Shown here in pieces: positions 25,391-33,887 of a stretch of DNA of 64,000 nt. The notes beneath the pieces are model-generated. The model was given only the letters and a program-made list of their open reading frames with translations. It searched no databases and had not been told where the DNA came from. How positions within the stretch are numbered: the first letter of the stretch is position 1; every line of letters starts with the position of its first letter. Both the position numbers and the translations under genes were made by a program. Source of the stretch: CADCWK01 sp035944555 (lineage in GTDB: Bacteria; Chloroflexota; Chloroflexia; Thermomicrobiales; UBA6265); the NCBI GenBank assembly GCA_035944555.1, contig DASZAY010000008.1:248001-312000 (forward strand). The letters are read 5' to 3'.

Positions 25391-27067
25391 CTATGCCTGT
25401 CGCAGCTCTTGCAGCCGCTGCTCGGCGGCCTCGAGATCCGCTTCGGTGTAGTCGTCGGCGGCATCGGCCGACTCGAACCAGTGGTCCCGGATCGGGGACA
25501 GGTCCTCGCCCGAGGCATCCTCCCAGGCGGCGAACAGGTCGTCCGGCGTCGCGACCGCGAACCGGTGGTTCCCGACATAGGCGCTCAGCCCTTCGAAGAA
25601 CGCCTCCTCCCCGATCTCGTCCAGGATGACCCGCATCCCGATGGCGCCCTTGTAATAGGCCGCGATCACGTAGTCGTTGGCGGTTTCGAAATCGTCCGAC
25701 GGCGTGTCGACGACCACATCGTTGACCCCGAACAGGTACCGCATGAACGGGATTTCGATGTCACCGAGATAGGCAGCCTCGTAGGTCTCCGGGCCGTACT
25801 CCAGCTCATAGAAGTAGGCCATCAGGAAGTTGGCCAGCGACTCGTCCTGCCAGGCGTGGTCGTAGTGATTGTTGCCGACGATCCCGTAGAACCACTGGTG
25901 GAGCACCTCATGGACGACGAGGCTCTCTAGGAACGAGACCCGGTTGCCCTCCGTCGGCGGATCATCGTAGTAGGCGCCGCCGATGAACATCAGTTGGGGG
26001 AACTCGATCCCCGCCGCGCCGTTGCCGACCGAGACCTGGACGAGGTCCATCTCGCCGTAGGGGTAATCACCGAGCAGTGGCTCGAAGTGCTCCAGTGTGG
26101 CGACGCCGGCGTCGAGGACCTCCTGGCCCCCGTCCTCGTCCTCCGGCTCGAACCAAGACACCACGACCGTACCGCCGATCTCCTGCTCGATCTGCTCGAA
26201 CGTCTCGTCGGCGACGATCGTGAAGTCCCGCGACGGGCCGGTGACGTACTGCCGGGTCGTCAGGTCGCCGTCCTCGTCGCTCGCCACCTCGACGCCACTG
26301 GCCGCCACCTGCCAGCTCCCCGGCATGGACAGCGAGACGTCGTAGAGGGCGCTGGTCGTGTAGACCGGGTCGCTGTTGACACTGACGGGCTCGGTGTTCC
26401 AGCCGCCGTCGGGAGTCAGTCCGGCCAGCATGGGGTACCAGTGGGCCAGGGCAAGGGTGCCGGAGTCGGGACTGAAGGTGTACATCCCGTAGGAGCCGGC
26501 CGGCTCGTTGTCGACCACGCCCGCGAAGGCATAGGTGATCGTCACCGCGTCGCCCGGCTCCAGCTCGTCGGGCAACGCGACCGTCGCCACTGTGTCCTCC
26601 TCCGACAGGTCCACACCGGCGGCCTCACCATCGACCTCGACGTCGTCGACCTCCATCGTCCCTGCGCCGTAGCGGACGTCGTTGGAATAGAGCCGGAAGA
26701 CCACCTCGTCCAGCGGGTCCTCCAGCGGATTGACGAACAGCAGGTCGACGGTGCCCTCGATGGATGTCAACTCGTCCTCGGAGGTAGGCGGGGTGATCTC
26801 GACCGCGATCCGGTAGCGGGACAGCGAGCCGGCCGTGGCGTCGTAGATCTCGTCGCGGACGTCTGCGGAGATGCCCGCCCACAACGCCTCGTCGCGATCG
26901 CCCTGCCCGTCCTCGACGGCGATCGTGTCCACCCCGCGTGCCGCCACGGCATCGACACTGGCCGACAGGGAGAGGGCGGGAAACAGCCCGCAGAGCAGAG
27001 CGACGAGCAGAGCCATGGCGGCAGGTCGTCGCCCAGGCACACGGGTCGTCGGGCGGCTGGATCGCAT
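25391..27067 (-). CDS. M1 family (aminopeptidase N-type) zinc metallopeptidase, exported
   Basis: The 558-residue product starts with a signal peptide (hydrophobic core MALLVALLCGLFPALSL). The zinc site is complete: His386-Glu387 and His390 in HEVLH, and Glu409 in QDESLANF, the HEXXH-X18-E pattern of clan MA gluzincins. Upstream is the M1-like beta-saddle region from ~60 to 300. It probably acts outside the membrane on peptides or proteins. It is the first gene of a two-gene unit with the PIG-V-like enzyme. A second, distinct M1 protein lies at 59020-60585. The 403-base region upstream separates it from a DinB-like gene. Confidence 0.9.
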   Translation of the reverse strand: MRSSRPTTRVPGRRPAAMALLVALLCGLFPALSLSASVDAVAARGVDTIAVEDGQGDRDEALWAGISADVRDEIYDATAGSLSRYRIAVEITPPTSEDELTSIEGTVDLLFVNPLEDPLDEVVFRLYSNDVRYGAGTMEVDDVEVDGEAAGVDLSEEDTVATVALPDELEPGDAVTITYAFAGVVDNEPAGSYGMYTFSPDSGTLALAHWYPMLAGLTPDGGWNTEPVSVNSDPVYTTSALYDVSLSMPGSWQVAASGVEVASDEDGDLTTRQYVTGPSRDFTIVADETFEQIEQEIGGTVVVSWFEPEDEDGGQEVLDAGVATLEHFEPLLGDYPYGEMDLVQVSVGNGAAGIEFPQLMFIGGAYYDDPPTEGNRVSFLESLVVHEVLHQWFYGIVGNNHYDHAWQDESLANFLMAYFYELEYGPETYEAAYLGDIEIPFMRYLFGVNDVVVDTPSDDFETANDYVIAAYYKGAIGMRVILDEIGEEAFFEGLSAYVGNHRFAVATPDDLFAAWEDASGEDLSPIRDHWFESADAADDYTEADLEAAEQRLQELRQA

Positions 27068-27470
27068 GGACGTTTCCTCTCGGGGGCAGTGCGCGAGGGT
27101 TCAGGTAGGATCGGTATCGAAACGACAGGCCCAGGACAGCCCCGCCTTGCGTGACGTGACCGTTCCGGCCCGGCGCCGAGATTCTACCGTGATCGTCCGG
27201 GTTCCCTCGTCCATCAGCGCATCGCAGGACCTCGTACATGCCCCACCGTGCACGGCCACTCCACGCAGGACCGGAACGGCACGGAGGACAGACATGCACA
27301 GGCGCCGTTCGTCCGGATCGTGCCAAAAGCCCTACAATGCGACGATCCCGGAACGCCCTGAACGACAGAACGGGGTCAGTCACCACGGTCGAGCACCCTG
27401 CCGTCCCCCAGTCTCACGGGCTGCGGGGACGAGGTGGCACGGGTGCGAGGACGTATTGCGAGGAGAACCG
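27068..27470. other. Non-coding divergent region, 403 bases
   Basis: No gene can be supported here; frames through it are shadows or composition artefacts. It should hold promoters for the M1 peptidase (minus) and the DinB-like gene (plus). A -10-like TACAAT lies at 27333-27338 on the plus strand, and TAGAAT (plus strand attcta near 27181) on the minus strand, but neither has a convincing -35 partner. Confidence 0.4.
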
Positions 27471-27941
27471 GTGCCGGACGACTCCCCATCCCCTGACAGC
27501 ATCGTTACGGCGCTGAGTGCCTTCCCGGACGAGCTGTCCCGGCTCCTGGCCGACCAGTCGCGGGACGCCCTGATGGCGCCGGCCAGCGACGGCGGACCAG
27601 GGGTCGTCGAGTTACTGCCTCACCTGCGGGACTGGGAACAGATCTTCCTCGAACGGATCGACGCCATCCTCAGTGAGAATCATCCGACGCTCTCGGCCCA
27701 CGACGACGAGCTCTGGGCGATCGAGCGGGACTACCGCGGCCAGGATCCCGGCCGGGTCCTGAAGGAATTCCTCGCGCTCCGCGCCGTGACGGTCGATCAT
27801 CTGTCCCAGCTGGACGAGACTGCCTGGGCAAGAACGGCCGAACATGAGACGGCCGGCGAGATCAACCTGCTCTGGGTCGGATCGCGCCTCGTCGAGAGCG
27901 ACGCCGACCACGCCGCGCGCATCCGTGAGGCGCTGAGCTGA
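27471..27941 (+). CDS. DinB/YfiT-like four-helix protein
   Basis: A 156-residue protein with the helical pattern of the DinB-like superfamily: SRLLADQSRDALM, a first His in VELLPHLRDWEQIFLERIDAIL, and later ALRAVTVDHLSQLDETAW. DinB-like folds carry a three-His metal site; His residues are present at the expected first and second positions but the third (in HAARIREAL) is only plausible. Functions range from thiol transfer to unknown. The GTG start at 27471 has AGGAG seven bases upstream. It is followed by an NTF2-like gene after 73 bases. Confidence 0.7.
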   Translation: MPDDSPSPDSIVTALSAFPDELSRLLADQSRDALMAPASDGGPGVVELLPHLRDWEQIFLERIDAILSENHPTLSAHDDELWAIERDYRGQDPGRVLKEFLALRAVTVDHLSQLDETAWARTAEHETAGEINLLWVGSRLVESDADHAARIREALS

Positions 27942-28014
27942 TCGTCATCCGTCCCATGTCCGGCGCCGCGTCCGCCGCGTCGCGCGGTGATCACCGAGAG
28001 AGGACCAAGACCGC

Positions 28015-28398
28015 GTGACCGCAGCTGACCTGGGACGGGAATTCTTTGAGGCGCTCGACCTCCGCGATCCGCATCGCCTCCGGGCGACCCTCGCCGACGA
28101 CGCCACCTTCCGGGCCCTGCCCCACCGCGAGCCGATCGGTCCTGCGGACGAGATCGTCGATTACTTCGGCTCCGTCGTCTCGTCCTACCCCAACGGGCAC
28201 TGGGAGATCATCGGTACGATCGGTGAGGCCGACGCCGCCGCGATCGTGTTCGTCATTCGCGAGTTCGATGAGTCCGGCGCCGTGATCGCGACCTCGGACC
28301 AGATCGCGCTCGTCGAATCACTCAACGACCGCATCATCGCGATCACCGGTTACTACGACACGGCCGAATTCCGCCGCCAGTTCCTCGGCGAGGACTAG
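28015..28398 (+). CDS. NTF2/SnoaL-like small protein
   Basis: A 127-residue protein with the cone-shaped NTF2-like fold pattern: helix GREFFEALDLRDPHRLRATLADDATF, then PIGPADEIVDYFGSVVSSYP, a beta stretch WEIIGTIGEADAAAIVFVIREF, and a closing RIIAITGYYDTAEF. Members are ketosteroid isomerase-like enzymes, polyketide cyclases or binding proteins; the catalytic residue and role cannot be named. It starts with GTG. It follows the DinB-like gene and precedes modB. Confidence 0.75.
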   Translation: MTAADLGREFFEALDLRDPHRLRATLADDATFRALPHREPIGPADEIVDYFGSVVSSYPNGHWEIIGTIGEADAAAIVFVIREFDESGAVIATSDQIALVESLNDRIIAITGYYDTAEFRRQFLGED

Positions 28399-28490
28399 GC
28401 GCCGCGAGGCGCGATCGGCCCACCATCCCCCGTCATCGGCTGCCACCCCGGTCAACGACTGACGACCCACCCGCAGGGAGCCGCCCGGGC

Positions 28491-29342
28491 ATGACCGTCG
28501 ACCCGCCCGCCAATGGAGGCTCCGGACCGGCGACGCCTGGTCGCCCGCGACGGCGACGCGGCCTTTTGCCCTTTGACGCCGCCCTGTGGCCGCTGGCCGC
28601 GATCATCGTCCTGTTCATCACGGTCCCACTCGGGGCGATGATCTGGCGGACCTGGCAGACGGGCACCGAGATCGATGCCGGCACGGTCGACACCTTCCGG
28701 CAGGCCCTGACGCTCAGCATCCTCACCACGGCCGCGGCGATGGTCATGATCCTCGGGCTGGGCACCCCTCTGGCTTACCTGCTGGCCCGACGCCATTTTC
28801 CCGGTCGCTGGTTGATCGACACCCTGATCGACCTGCCGATCGTCCTGCCGCCGGCCGTCGCCGGGATCGCGCTGCTGATGGCGTTCGGGCGACGCGGCGT
28901 GCTCGGCGGTCCGCTGGCCGACCTCGGGATCACGATCCCCTTCACCGCCGTCGCCGTCGTCTTCGCACAGGTCTTCGTCGCGGCACCGTTCTACATCCGG
29001 GCGGCCCGGGGCGGGTTCGAGCGGATCGAGCCGGACCTCGAGGCCGCCGCCGCCGACCTCGGAGCCCGCCCGGCCACCGTGTTCCGGACGATCACCCTGC
29101 CACTGGCCCGGCCCGGCCTGGCCGCCGGGGCGGTCCTGGCCTGGGCCCGGGCACTGGGCGAGTTCGGCGCGACCATCATGTTCGCCGGCAACCTCGCCGG
29201 GACGACCCAGACCATGCCGCTGGCAATCTACGGTGAGTACGGTTCGGGCGACCTGCCGGCCGCGCTGCTCCTGGCGATCATGCTCCTGGCCACCTCGGTC
29301 GTGATCCTGCTGGTGTCGCGCCTGCTGAGCCGGGCGCCGTAG
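28491..29342 (+). CDS. modB: Molybdate ABC transporter permease
   Basis: The 283-residue product has a hydrophilic N-terminus of ~25 residues, then about six membrane helices. The blocks LPIVLPPAVAGIALLMAFGRRG and the cytoplasmic EAA loop EAAAADLGARPATVFRTITLPLARPG are typical of ModB/CysTW permeases, and GEFGATIMFAGNLAGTTQTM is the ModB ending. It would move molybdate or tungstate together with ModA and ModC. Neither partner gene is adjacent, so this permease is an orphan here. It ends 292 bases before dnaA. Confidence 0.88.
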   Translation: MTVDPPANGGSGPATPGRPRRRRGLLPFDAALWPLAAIIVLFITVPLGAMIWRTWQTGTEIDAGTVDTFRQALTLSILTTAAAMVMILGLGTPLAYLLARRHFPGRWLIDTLIDLPIVLPPAVAGIALLMAFGRRGVLGGPLADLGITIPFTAVAVVFAQVFVAAPFYIRAARGGFERIEPDLEAAAADLGARPATVFRTITLPLARPGLAAGAVLAWARALGEFGATIMFAGNLAGTTQTMPLAIYGEYGSGDLPAALLLAIMLLATSVVILLVSRLLSRAP

Positions 29343-29516
29343 GCAGCTATAACCTCGCTCCGGCGCCCCTCCCATAGCCGCCGATATGGCTCATCCTCCG
29401 TGCCACTGTCGACCGGCTGTTCCGTGCTACGCGGCGGTCGAGCATCGACCAGGGTCGCGGCTGCCATCCCCGGCGGCGCCGTCGATGCATCCCCGATCGA
29501 TCCAGCCGTGAGCACG

Positions 29517-29589
29517 GTTGGATAAGCCGGAAACATGAGTCATCATCACGGTTCCGGGAGTTGTCCACATTGGGGACAAGTGATACGAT
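29517..29589 (+). promoter_or_regulatory. dnaA promoter with overlapping DnaA-box-like sites
   Basis: TTGTCC at 29561-29566 and an extended -10 (TG-A-TACGAT, -10 hexamer at 29584-29589) are exactly 17 bases apart. DnaA-box-like nonamers overlap the -35: TTGTCCACA at 29561-29569 (8 of 9 with TTATCCACA), and on the minus strand TTGTCCCCA at 29571-29579 (7 of 9). A further weak site is GTTGGATAA at 29517-29525. Such an arrangement fits repression of dnaA by its own product. The rest of 29343-29634 shows no gene. Confidence 0.6.
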
Positions 29590-29634
29590 GCGGACCAAAG
29601 AGTGTCCGTACACCCACCCGGAGCGATTCTATCC

Positions 29635-31158
29635 ATGCAGGCGCCGCAACTCTGGCAAGCCGTCCTGAGCGAGCTGCGGCGGATCCTGCCCGCCAGTCAC
29701 TATCGGTATTACCTCTCGACGGCCGAGATCGTCTCTCTGGACGGCAACGTCGCGACGATCGCCGCCAGCAGCCCGGTCAACCGCAATACCCTCGAGAAGC
29801 GGTTCGGCAAGCAGGTCGAGCAGACGCTCTCCGACTTCGCGGGACATCCCGTCTCGGCCCAGTTCGTCGTGATGAACGCCGAGATCGAGGCCAGGATCCG
29901 ATCCCGTGGGGCGGACGACGCCCCCGCCGAACCTGCGGAGGACCGCGACGAGCCTCGTCCGGCGGCTCCCCGGGCCGAACCCCGCGCCCCAGTGCCGCGC
30001 AGGACCAGCTCCCGGTCCCGCCAGCCAGACCGACCCCTCCCGACGGAAGCCGATCTGCCCCAGGTAGCGGACCGTCGCCCGCAGCGGACCCAGGCGGTTC
30101 TCTCGGCCGCGCCGACCCACGGGCTGAACCCCCGCTATACCTACGACACCTACGTCGTCGGTGGCTCCAACCGGTTCGCCCACGCCGCCTCGCTGTCCGT
30201 CGCCGACCGGCCCGGAGCCCGCGACGGCTACAACCCGTTCTACGTCTACGGTGGCGTCGGCCTGGGCAAGACCCACCTGATCCAGTCCATCGGCCACAAG
30301 GCCCTCGAGGCCAACCCGGACCTCGTTATCCGCTACGTCTCGTCCGAGAAGTTCACCAACGATCTGATCAACAACGTGCGTAACCGCTCCGGCGACATGG
30401 AAGGCTTTCGGGCCAGCTACCGCCGCGTCGACATCCTGATGATCGACGACATCCAGTTCATCGCGGGCAAGGAAGCCACGATGGAGGAGTTCTTCCACAC
30501 CTTCAACGCCCTGCGGGAGGGTGGCAAGCAGGTCATCATCACCTCGGACAAGCCGCCCAAGTCCATCCAGGGACTGGAGGAGCGGCTCCGTTCGCGCTTC
30601 GAGGGCGGGCTGATGGCCGACGTCCAGGCACCAGACTACGAGATGCGGATGGCGATCCTCCGGACCAAGAGCGAGGAGCTGGGCCTCCGGCTCCCTAATG
30701 ACGTCGCCGAGTACATCGCCGGCAAGGACCAGAGCAATACCCGCGAGCTGGAAGGCGCGCTCAACAAGATCCTGGCGCTGGCCGAGCTGACCAACCAGCC
30801 CCTCTCGCTGGACCTGGCGATGGAGTCGCTGACCGACGTCACGATGACCTCCCGCCGGACCCGGCTCAGTCCCGGCAGCATTCTCGAGACGGTCGCCGGG
30901 CACTACGGCGTCTCGGTCGACGCGATCAAGGGCAAGACCCGAACGCGGGACATCGTCGTGCCGCGGCAGGTAGCGATGTTCCTGATCCGCAAGGAGACCG
31001 AGGTCTCACTGGTCGAGATCGGCCAGCTGCTCGGCGGGCGCGACCACACGACCGTCATGCACGGCATCACCAAGGTCGAGAAGGATCAGTCCAGCGACAG
31101 CGGGCTCCGATCCCAGGTCCTCACCATCCGGGAACTGCTCTACACCAGCGGACGATAG
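29635..31158 (+). CDS. dnaA: Chromosomal replication initiator protein DnaA
   Basis: An AAA+ initiator of 507 residues. Domain I begins MQAPQLWQAVLSELRRIL. A ~50-residue charged linker (domain II) follows. The ATPase has Walker A GGVGLGKT at residues 206-213 and Walker B ILMIDDIQF, and the C-terminal DNA-binding helix-turn-helix ends with GGRDHTTVMHGI. The ATG at 29635 is preferred to the upstream GTG at 29602 because domain I starts here. The neighbour on the downstream side is a MerR-like regulator, not dnaN, and the upstream neighbour is modB, so this is not the common dnaA-dnaN arrangement. The promoter region carries DnaA-box-like sites. Confidence 0.98.
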   Translation: MQAPQLWQAVLSELRRILPASHYRYYLSTAEIVSLDGNVATIAASSPVNRNTLEKRFGKQVEQTLSDFAGHPVSAQFVVMNAEIEARIRSRGADDAPAEPAEDRDEPRPAAPRAEPRAPVPRRTSSRSRQPDRPLPTEADLPQVADRRPQRTQAVLSAAPTHGLNPRYTYDTYVVGGSNRFAHAASLSVADRPGARDGYNPFYVYGGVGLGKTHLIQSIGHKALEANPDLVIRYVSSEKFTNDLINNVRNRSGDMEGFRASYRRVDILMIDDIQFIAGKEATMEEFFHTFNALREGGKQVIITSDKPPKSIQGLEERLRSRFEGGLMADVQAPDYEMRMAILRTKSEELGLRLPNDVAEYIAGKDQSNTRELEGALNKILALAELTNQPLSLDLAMESLTDVTMTSRRTRLSPGSILETVAGHYGVSVDAIKGKTRTRDIVVPRQVAMFLIRKETEVSLVEIGQLLGGRDHTTVMHGITKVEKDQSSDSGLRSQVLTIRELLYTSGR

Positions 31159-31338
31159 CCCGCCGCCGGTGCGCCCCGGGACGGGTGCGGATGGTCCGCT
31201 GGGTGGTTCCGGTCGCGCCCTGCGAAACAGGACATATGACATCCCCCTTGCATGGGCGCTACACTGCCGCCACAGGACGTTTTGCACACGTTCTGGCGTC
31301 GGCGCCGGGTTATCCCGGGTCGCTCCGCAGCCTCCGGA

Positions 31339-31356
31339 CCGTACGGTGCAGTACGG
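31339..31356. promoter_or_regulatory. Inverted repeat upstream of the MerR-like gene
   Basis: CCGTAC-GGTGCA-GTACGG is a perfect 6+6 inverted repeat ending 25 bases before the ATG of the MerR-like gene. MerR-type proteins often bind such dyads in their own control regions. It could also be a short RNA hairpin in the leader. The remaining bases of 31159-31381 contain no gene. Confidence 0.4.
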
Positions 31357-31381
31357 GGAGTGCAGAACCTGGAAGGGTACA

Positions 31382-32134
31382 ATGTTGACCCGCACGCTGA
31401 CCCAGCAGCCATCTCATGGGTACGGACCGCTCACGACCGATTCGCCGTCCAGCCGACCCCGTATCGACGACGTCTTCTCCGACGCCCCGACCGGATCCGG
31501 TCGGTGGCTGACGATCAACGCCGCCTGCAAGCTGCTTGGCGTCGACCAGTCGACGCTCCGGCGCTGGAGTGACGCGGGCAAGGTGCCGGTCTTCCGGACG
31601 CCCGGCGGTCACCGACGCTATAGTGAAGAGACACTCCGGGCGATGATCGGCGAGGGGCCACGCCGCCAGACCCGGCCCCGTCTGTCCCGGCAGACGCTGA
31701 CCGAGCGCTCGATGGCGGGATACGAGGACGACCATATGGCGTCCGCCCGTGACCGGCGCTGGTACCGGGCCTACTCGCCGGCGATGCTCGAGGACCTCCG
31801 GCGCCATGGCCGCCGCCTGATCGAGCTGGCCGGCCGCTTCGTCTCCGCCCAGCCCGGCTCCGCCGAGCGGGCCTGCGCACTGGGAGAAGCCCGGCAGATC
31901 GGCGAGCACTACGGCCGTGTCAGCGCCTCGGCCGGGCTGACCGTGGCCGAGAGCGTCGAAGCGTTTATCTACTTCCGTGTGCCCGTGATCCGGTCCATCA
32001 TCAGCCTGACGGACGATGAAGCGCTGGCCGCCCGCCGTGCAGTCCGAGTCCACGTCGAGCTGGGACAGTTCCTCGACGAGGTCCTCGTGACAACGGTCCG
32101 CTCCCACGAGCAGTGTCTCGGGTCCCGCGCCTGA
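31382..32134 (+). CDS. MerR-like DNA-binding regulator with helical C-terminal domain
   Basis: A 250-residue protein with an AAGGG site just upstream of its ATG. Residues ~42-80 are a MerR-type helix-turn-helix with the RTPGGHRRY wing (INAACKLLGVDQSTLRRWSDAGKVPVFRTPGGHRRY region). The C-terminal ~130 residues are helical, with YRAYSPAMLEDLRRHGRRLIELAG and a middle GEARQIGEHYGRVSASAG, and may form a sensor or dimerisation domain like the RsbRD-type N-terminal helix bundle. Target genes are unknown. It sits between dnaA and a convergent flavoprotein-like gene. Confidence 0.8.
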   Translation: MLTRTLTQQPSHGYGPLTTDSPSSRPRIDDVFSDAPTGSGRWLTINAACKLLGVDQSTLRRWSDAGKVPVFRTPGGHRRYSEETLRAMIGEGPRRQTRPRLSRQTLTERSMAGYEDDHMASARDRRWYRAYSPAMLEDLRRHGRRLIELAGRFVSAQPGSAERACALGEARQIGEHYGRVSASAGLTVAESVEAFIYFRVPVIRSIISLTDDEALAARRAVRVHVELGQFLDEVLVTTVRSHEQCLGSRA

Positions 32135-32174
32135 GCGGGACCAGCCTTCGCCGTATCGGCACTTCGAGGGCTGG

Positions 32175-32543
32175 TCAGTTTGTGAGTTCGATGACCACGG
32201 GCAGCGCGGTACGCGCCCAGTCGTTGGGGAGCTCACCGCCGGACCAGCCGTAGTACTTGGCGACGACGGCTTCCCGGACCGACTGGTCCTCGGCGGGCGT
32301 CGCCCGTCGGCCCGCTCCGCGGAACGTCTCGCCGAGGATCCGGAACGTGACCGCCCCGTCGCGGTCGATGTTCCGCACCCAGTCGGAACGATCGCCGCCG
32401 CCGGAAAGCAGGTAGACGGCTCGCCCGGCGTTGGGGACCGCAAACCAGATCTCGATCTCGTGCGGCTGGCCGGAAACCCGCCCGGTCGTCGTCAGATAAC
32501 CGTTCCGCTCGGAGCGTTGCGCATCAGAAAGCGGCAGGGGCAT
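32175..32543 (-). CDS. Nitroreductase/deazaflavin (DUF385-like) family protein
   Basis: A 122-residue split-barrel protein. The opening YLTTTGRVSGQPHEIEIWFAV and the later SGGGDRSDWVRNIDRD are the family signatures of deazaflavin (F420) or flavin-dependent small reductases. The cofactor cannot be fixed from sequence. It lies 6 bases from the flavodoxin-fold gene at 32550 on the same strand, downstream of it. With the neighbouring VOC protein they form a probable three-gene redox/detoxification unit transcribed from 33717. Confidence 0.78.
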   Translation of the reverse strand: MPLPLSDAQRSERNGYLTTTGRVSGQPHEIEIWFAVPNAGRAVYLLSGGGDRSDWVRNIDRDGAVTFRILGETFRGAGRRATPAEDQSVREAVVAKYYGWSGGELPNDWARTALPVVIELTN

Positions 32544-32549
32544 TGCGGC

Positions 32550-33188
32550 CTAGACCTCCCGGACGCGGGCCCGGCGCAGCGGCGAGAGCACCTCGGCCAG
32601 TTCCAGGACCTGCGTCATCATCGCCTCGACCCGTCCCCGGGTCGCCGGCTCGATGAACCGCCGCGCGGCGACGTCAACCGAGCCGTTCGGGATCACGACG
32701 GTGGTCGGGGCGATGTTGCCGTTCAGGCTGCGGACCGCATGGTCGAGCGCCGTGATCGTGTTGACCGCGGTCAGCCCACCGACTGACATCAGCCCGACGG
32801 CCTTGCCGGTCAGGTAGGGCGGCCGGTCGCCGCCGAGGAACTGGAGGTAGTCGATCGCGTTCTTGAGCGCGCCGCTCATCGTGCCGTGGTAGGTCGGCGA
32901 GCAGATCAGGATCGCGTCCGCCGAGCGGACCTCTTCGAGGAACCACGCCAGCTTCTGCCCGTAGGCCTGGACCTTGAGATCCGGGTTGTAGACCGGCAGG
33001 TCGAGGTCGCGGACGTCCGCGATGACCGTCTCGGCGCCGTGGTCGGCCGCCATCGCCATGCTGGCCTCGAGGACCATCCGGCTCTGGGCGCCGCGCCCGA
33101 TGCTGCCGCCCAGCCCGACCAGGCGCAGCGGCCGGTTGTCGATGGGTCCGCCGTGGTGTCCACTCAGCCCGTTCACGTCGCTCCGCAT
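32550..33188 (-). CDS. NADPH-dependent FMN reductase family protein
   Basis: A 212-residue flavodoxin-fold protein: the FMN phosphate loop GLGGSIGRGAQSR at ~25, and the family block SPTYHGTMSGALKNAIDYL near 100. Related proteins are SsuE, ArsH and chromate reductases. The start ATG at 33188 has AGGTGAG upstream; the open frame reaches 33326 but the upstream part lacks similarity. It lies downstream of the VOC gene and just upstream of the small reductase gene. It may supply reduced flavin to the latter. Confidence 0.88.
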   Translation of the reverse strand: MRSDVNGLSGHHGGPIDNRPLRLVGLGGSIGRGAQSRMVLEASMAMAADHGAETVIADVRDLDLPVYNPDLKVQAYGQKLAWFLEEVRSADAILICSPTYHGTMSGALKNAIDYLQFLGGDRPPYLTGKAVGLMSVGGLTAVNTITALDHAVRSLNGNIAPTTVVIPNGSVDVAARRFIEPATRGRVEAMMTQVLELAEVLSPLRRARVREV

Positions 33189-33255
33189 CCCTGTCTCACC
33201 TGTCTGAACGCTCTGCCCGGGGTCGCGGTCCGCCCGTGGGGGACTGCCCTGCCGT

Positions 33256-33717
33256 TCAGACCTCGCGGCTTTCCGGCTGGCCGTCCCACCGCACGACGAG
33301 CTCGGTGAACTCGACGACGTTGCCATCCGGGTCCGTCACGTAGAGTGCCACATTGCCATCGTTGAAATGTCGCCATTCTGTTGGGAAGCCGGCCGACTCG
33401 ATTCGGACTGCCAGTCCCTTGAGCGAGTCGTGTGCCACGCGCAGGGCGACGTGCACATGACGACCACCTCGCCCGTTATGGATGGCGTTCACTCCACCCG
33501 TCTCGACCGGCCAGAGCCCGAGGAACCCGCCCTCACCGATGTCCAGCCAGGTCGCCAGCCGTGGTGGTTCCCACCGGGCGACGACCGCGAGGCCGATGAC
33601 GTCGACGTAGAACCGCTCGGCTGCGGCGAGGTCATCGACCTCCAGCACCAGTTCATAGACGCCTTGGACTGCAAGACGTTGGCGCGTTCCAACGAGAGCC
33701 TGCTCCATATTGACCAC
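33256..33717 (-). CDS. VOC/glyoxalase superfamily protein
   Basis: A 153-residue single VOC domain with the expected motif order: VYELVLEVDDLAAAERFYVDVIGLAVV, HVHVALRV, and VTDPDGNVVEF, where the HV and final Glu could be metal ligands. It may be a dioxygenase, lyase or resistance protein; the substrate is not known. The GTG at 33717 has AAGGAG six bases upstream and is better than the inner ATG. It is divergent from a SufR-like regulator gene across 170 bases and begins the redox gene set. Confidence 0.85.
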   Translation of the reverse strand: MVNMEQALVGTRQRLAVQGVYELVLEVDDLAAAERFYVDVIGLAVVARWEPPRLATWLDIGEGGFLGLWPVETGGVNAIHNGRGGRHVHVALRVAHDSLKGLAVRIESAGFPTEWRHFNDGNVALYVTDPDGNVVEFTELVVRWDGQPESREV

Positions 33718-33805
33718 CGGCCTCTCCTTCCCTGCTTCTCTGGCGAACGGTCCCTAACCGTCGTCATGGCCCAATGCCGACAGCATACGGGTGATGCCCG
33801 AATAG

Positions 33806-33828
33806 AGCAAGCGATTGCTTTTTATAAT
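33806..33828. promoter_or_regulatory. Candidate operator and -10 box between VOC and SufR-like genes
   Basis: AGCAA-GCGA-TTGCT at 33806-33819 is a 5+5 inverted repeat immediately followed by TATAAT at 33823-33828, in the most AT-rich patch of this region. A second -10-like TATAGT lies at 33850-33855. No good -35 is seen at the right distance, so this is a candidate only. It could serve the regulator at 33888 or the divergent VOC gene. Confidence 0.4.
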
Positions 33829-33887
33829 CGCCGACTTCCAGAAAGCGGGTATAGTTTCTTCACGTTTGCACTGAAGCTGGAGCGTTC

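Noticed and set aside
31159..31381. Replication origin downstream of dnaA
   Set aside because: No cluster of DnaA boxes or AT-rich unwinding region is visible; one weak TTATCC-like site is not enough.
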